Shown one piece after another: positions 3,886-6,684 of a stretch of 6,684 nt of DNA. The notes beneath the pieces were generated by a model. The model did not search any database, was not told the DNA's origin, and was given only the letters and a program-made list of their open reading frames with translations. The stretch is from an uncultured Actinomycetes bacterium (GTDB lineage: Bacteria > Actinomycetota > Acidimicrobiia > Acidimicrobiales > RAAP-2), in assembly GCA_903893955.1 (NCBI GenBank), contig CAITOG010000291.1, positions 1-6,684 on the forward strand. Reading direction: 5' to 3'. A program made the translations under genes and the position numbers. Numbering within the stretch: position 1 is the stretch's first letter; each line of letters opens with the position of its first letter.

Positions 3886-6684
3886 CTATGCCCTCGTCAG
3901 CCAGACTGAAGCCACCAGGTGCGCTTCGAGGTCGAGCACATGGCCGTCGCCCGGTCCCTTCCCCTTGGCGATCGAAGCCGCCAGAACCTCTGAGGCGATC
4001 AATGCCAGGTCATCCTCGGTCAGTTCCTCAAGGCCAGCGACATGAAGGCTGATCCGATCCTGGAGCTCGAGACCGGTCGACTTGCGAAGCTCCTGGATCT
4101 GTCGGATCACGTCGCGGACCAACCCACGGCGCAGCAGATCCTCGTCCAGGCTCAAATCAAGCGCCACGACCTCGCCGCCCTCGCGTGAGACTGCGAACCC
4201 CTCCTGCGAGCGGACCCTCAGCTCGAGATCCTCGGCTTCGAGCTCGACTGGCCCATCCGGGAGCTCGATGACGACGCTCTCCCCTGCTTCGAGGGCGCGG
4301 GCTGCCGCTGCCCCATCGAGCTTCGCCAGTGCCGGCTTCAAGTGCTTGACCGATTCGCCGAGACGGGGTCCCACGGTCTTGAAGTTCGGGACGAGCTCGA
4401 AGCGAAGCACCTCTGAGAGCTCGCTCGAGTCATCGAGTCGATCCACGTTGAGCTCGTCCTCGACGACCCCGGGCGGCGGCCAGGGGAGCCCAGGCGGGAG
4501 GAACACGAGCGCCCTGGCGAGAGGTTGGCGCACCTTGACGCCAGCCTCTGCTCTCGCAGCACGTCCGAGCGATGTCAGGCGACGCGCCACCTCCATCGAT
4601 GCCTCGAGCGCAGGGTCGATCATGCTGCGGTCGACCTCTGGCCAGTCCGCCAGGTGGACCGACGCGTCGTCGTCGGCTCCCGTCAGGCCCCGCCACATGG
4701 CGTCAGCCAAGAAGGGGGTCATCGGGGCGAGCATGGTGGCGATCGTCGTCAGCACCTCGAGAAGGGTTGCCTGTGCGGCGAGCGAGTCCGACGCAGGGGC
4801 GGACGGATCGGTCCGCCAGAACCGCCGCCGCGACCTGCGCACGTACCAGTTGGACAGATCGTCGACCAGGCCTGCGATCGGGGCTGCAGCCGCCAAGGGC
4901 TCGTAGCCCTCGAGCTGGGCCGTCACCTCTGCGAGGACGCCCGCGGTCCGAGACAGGATCCACCGGTCGAGGTCTCCACGGGCTCCTGGCGCAGGGATGG
5001 TTGGATCGTTGGGGTCGAACTCGTTGAGCGCCGCGTAGGTCGTGAAGAAGCTGTAGGTGTTCCACAGGGTGCCGAGCACATCACTCATCGCAGCCTGGAT
5101 CGCCGGCAGCGCAACGCGAGTCGGCGTCCACGGTGAACCCTGGGAGTACATCCACCACCGCAGCGCGTCAGCACCGAGGGTGTCGAGGATCTCGTAGGGG
5201 TCGATGATGTTCCCCTGTGACTTCGACATCTTGCGACCATCTGCATCGACGATGTGGCCGAGGCACATGACGTGCTTGTACGGCGAGGCGTCGAAGATGA
5301 GGGTGTTGACCGCCAGCAGGGAGTAGAACCACCCTCTCGTCTGATCGATGGCTTCGGTGATGAAGTCAGCCGGGAAGGCCAACGCCTCGGTGGAGCCAGG
5401 TGCGTGGGGGTAGCCGACCTGGGCTGCGGGCATGGCCCCCGAGTCGAACCAGGCATCGATGACTGGCTCGACTCTGGTGGCGGTCACGCCGCATTCGGGG
5501 CAGTCAAAGGTCACCTCGTCGATCGCAGGGCGGTGCGGGTCGATGCCGCTGACGTCACGGCCGGTCAGGGTCGAGAGCTCCTCACGGCTGGCGACACAGG
5601 TCAGGTGGCCAGCCTCACATCGCCAGATCGGCAGCGGCGTCCCCCAGAAGCGGTCACGCGACAGCGCCCAGTCGACGTTGTTCTCGAGCCACTCCCCGAA
5701 GCGACCGTCTCGGATGTGGGCCGGGTGCCAGTCGATCTCCTGGTTCTCCGCCACCATGCGGTCGGCGACCTGTGAGGTTGCGATGTACCAGCTCGGCTTG
5801 CCCCAGTAGATGAGGACCGTCTTGCAGCGCCAGCAGTGCGGCAGCGCGTGAACGTAGTCGAAGCGTCGAAGCAGGATCCCGCGCCGCTCGAGCTCGTCGT
5901 TGATCGCCGTGTTGGCATCTCGCACCGGTCGCCCAGCCAGCCATGCCACCTCATCGGTGAAGCAGCCGTCTGGACCGACCGGGTTCAGCGTCACGAGGCC
6001 GTGCTCACGCCCGACCTGGCGGTCGATCTCACCGAAGGCGGGCGCAAGGTGGACGAGCCCTGTGCCGTCCTCCGTCGTCACGTAGTCGGCGGAAACGACG
6101 ATGTTGGCGACACCGGTGGGGGGAAGCTCCACGTCATCGAAGGGGCGAATGTACCCGGCCCCGAGCAGCGCTGTGCCAGGGAAGGTCACGCTCGGGGTGA
6201 CACCGTCACCAAAGACCGACTCGACCAGATCAGCGGCGACGATCTTGCCGTCCACCACGGCATAGGTGAGCTCCGGGTTGACGGCGACGCCGGTATTCGA
6301 GAGCAAGGTCCATGGCGTCGTTGTCCACACAGCCAAGTGCGTCGCTCCCTCGATCCCGAGAGCATCCGGATCGACAAGCTCGAAGGTCACGTACGCCGAC
6401 TCATCGAGCTCGTCCTCATAGACGCCCGGCTGCCCGAGCTCGTGGGCGCTCAGCGCGGTGCCGCACCTCGGGCAGTACGGGATGACCTTGAGGTCCTCAT
6501 AGAGCAATCCCTTGTCGAAGATCGTCTTGAGCTGCCACCAGACGCTCTCGACGTACTCCGGAGCGAAGGTCCAGTAGGCGTCATCGAGGTTGGTCCAGTA
6601 CCCGATGCGCTCGGTCAGGGTGCGCCAATCGCCAACGTAGCCAAGCACCGACTCCTTGCACAGGCGGGTGAACTCGGCGACGCC
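3886..6684 (-). CDS. ileS: Isoleucyl-tRNA synthetase, type 2 (eukaryote-like), N-terminus beyond window
   Basis: Cytoplasmic class I synthetase that charges tRNA-Ile with isoleucine using ATP and hydrolyses mischarged valyl-tRNA. The visible 932 codons include the C-terminus. The frame stays open to base 6684 (GVAEFTRLCKES precedes the GTG at 6648), so that GTG is internal; roughly 100 residues with the HIGH motif are missing. The editing domain spans about 6000-6350, with WTTTPWTLLSN and GTGLVHLAPAFGEID. The KMSKS signature is at 5232-5218 within KMSKSQGNIIDPYEIL. The tRNA-binding helical domain has NWYVRRSRRRFWR, followed by a long C-terminal extension. Cysteine pairs CPRC (6474-6463) with CWRC (5835-5824), and C-x6-C (5619-5596) with CPEC (5502-5491), look like two zinc sites, as known in the long-type enzymes. 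DDAYWTF, CLGHIVDADG and the lack of a C-terminal zinc finger place it in type 2, the form in mycobacteria and streptomycetes that is generally associated with low mupirocin sensitivity. It stands alone on its strand here. Confidence 0.97.
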   Translation of the reverse strand, partial: GVAEFTRLCKESVLGYVGDWRTLTERIGYWTNLDDAYWTFAPEYVESVWWQLKTIFDKGLLYEDLKVIPYCPRCGTALSAHELGQPGVYEDELDESAYVTFELVDPDALGIEGATHLAVWTTTPWTLLSNTGVAVNPELTYAVVDGKIVAADLVESVFGDGVTPSVTFPGTALLGAGYIRPFDDVELPPTGVANIVVSADYVTTEDGTGLVHLAPAFGEIDRQVGREHGLVTLNPVGPDGCFTDEVAWLAGRPVRDANTAINDELERRGILLRRFDYVHALPHCWRCKTVLIYWGKPSWYIATSQVADRMVAENQEIDWHPAHIRDGRFGEWLENNVDWALSRDRFWGTPLPIWRCEAGHLTCVASREELSTLTGRDVSGIDPHRPAIDEVTFDCPECGVTATRVEPVIDAWFDSGAMPAAQVGYPHAPGSTEALAFPADFITEAIDQTRGWFYSLLAVNTLIFDASPYKHVMCLGHIVDADGRKMSKSQGNIIDPYEILDTLGADALRWWMYSQGSPWTPTRVALPAIQAAMSDVLGTLWNTYSFFTTYAALNEFDPNDPTIPAPGARGDLDRWILSRTAGVLAEVTAQLEGYEPLAAAAPIAGLVDDLSNWYVRRSRRRFWRTDPSAPASDSLAAQATLLEVLTTIATMLAPMTPFLADAMWRGLTGADDDASVHLADWPEVDRSMIDPALEASMEVARRLTSLGRAARAEAGVKVRQPLARALVFLPPGLPWPPPGVVEDELNVDRLDDSSELSEVLRFELVPNFKTVGPRLGESVKHLKPALAKLDGAAAARALEAGESVVIELPDGPVELEAEDLELRVRSQEGFAVSREGGEVVALDLSLDEDLLRRGLVRDVIRQIQELRKSTGLELQDRISLHVAGLEELTEDDLALIASEVLAASIAKGKGPGDGHVLDLEAHLVASVWLTRA

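Noticed and set aside
4082..4906. Open frame of 274 codons on the plus strand inside ileS
   Set aside because: Ser/Arg/Ala-rich translation opposite a conserved synthetase; a compositional shadow.
6646..6648. GTG at 6648 as the start of the synthetase
   Set aside because: The frame stays open to the window edge and the preceding residues (AEFTRLCKES) match the conserved sequence before this point in isoleucyl-tRNA synthetases, so the gene is truncated by the window.

Overview
The window is ordinary-looking, high-GC bacterial chromosome with tightly packed genes. Several traits point to an actinobacterium, possibly of the Acidimicrobiia, though this is an inference without a database search. 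They are the strong preference for G/C in third codon positions, GTG starts, a promoter that appears to drive a leaderless mRNA, a GlnA4-like glutamine synthetase homologue and a eukaryote-like (type 2) isoleucyl-tRNA synthetase. No RNA gene, insertion sequence, CRISPR array, prophage gene or sign of recent transfer was seen.

Left part (1-2527): a gamma-glutamylation catabolic locus split into two divergent arms. On the minus strand a class I glutamine amidotransferase of the peptidase C26 family (gamma-glutamyl-GABA hydrolase-like, 356-1087) is followed after 2 nt by a short-chain dehydrogenase cut by the window edge (1-353). On the plus strand a glutamine synthetase family protein (1178-2527) starts 90 bp away from the hydrolase. 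The likely logic is ligation of glutamate to an amine (a polyamine, ethanolamine or a related amine), oxidation of the adduct, and hydrolytic release of glutamate. The amine and the oxidation step cannot be read from this window.

Middle part (2528-3766): a GC-rich two-tier hairpin (2541-2586) lies between the convergent synthetase and yceI genes. The YceI family lipid-binding-like protein (2602-3147, minus) is divergent from a MarR family regulator (3263-3766, plus). Their shared 115-bp spacer holds a good sigma70-type promoter for yceI, with an 18-bp interrupted palindrome between its -35 and -10 elements. It also holds a TAGCCT -10 element 7 nt before the MarR start codon. The simplest reading is that the MarR protein represses yceI, and possibly itself, through this operator.

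Right part (3767-6684): a 119-bp convergent spacer with one small hairpin, then most of ileS (3886-6684, minus). The start of ileS, with its HIGH motif, is beyond the window edge.

I found no new multi-gene system. The points most worth a second look are the yceI/MarR control region and the split gamma-glutamylation locus.
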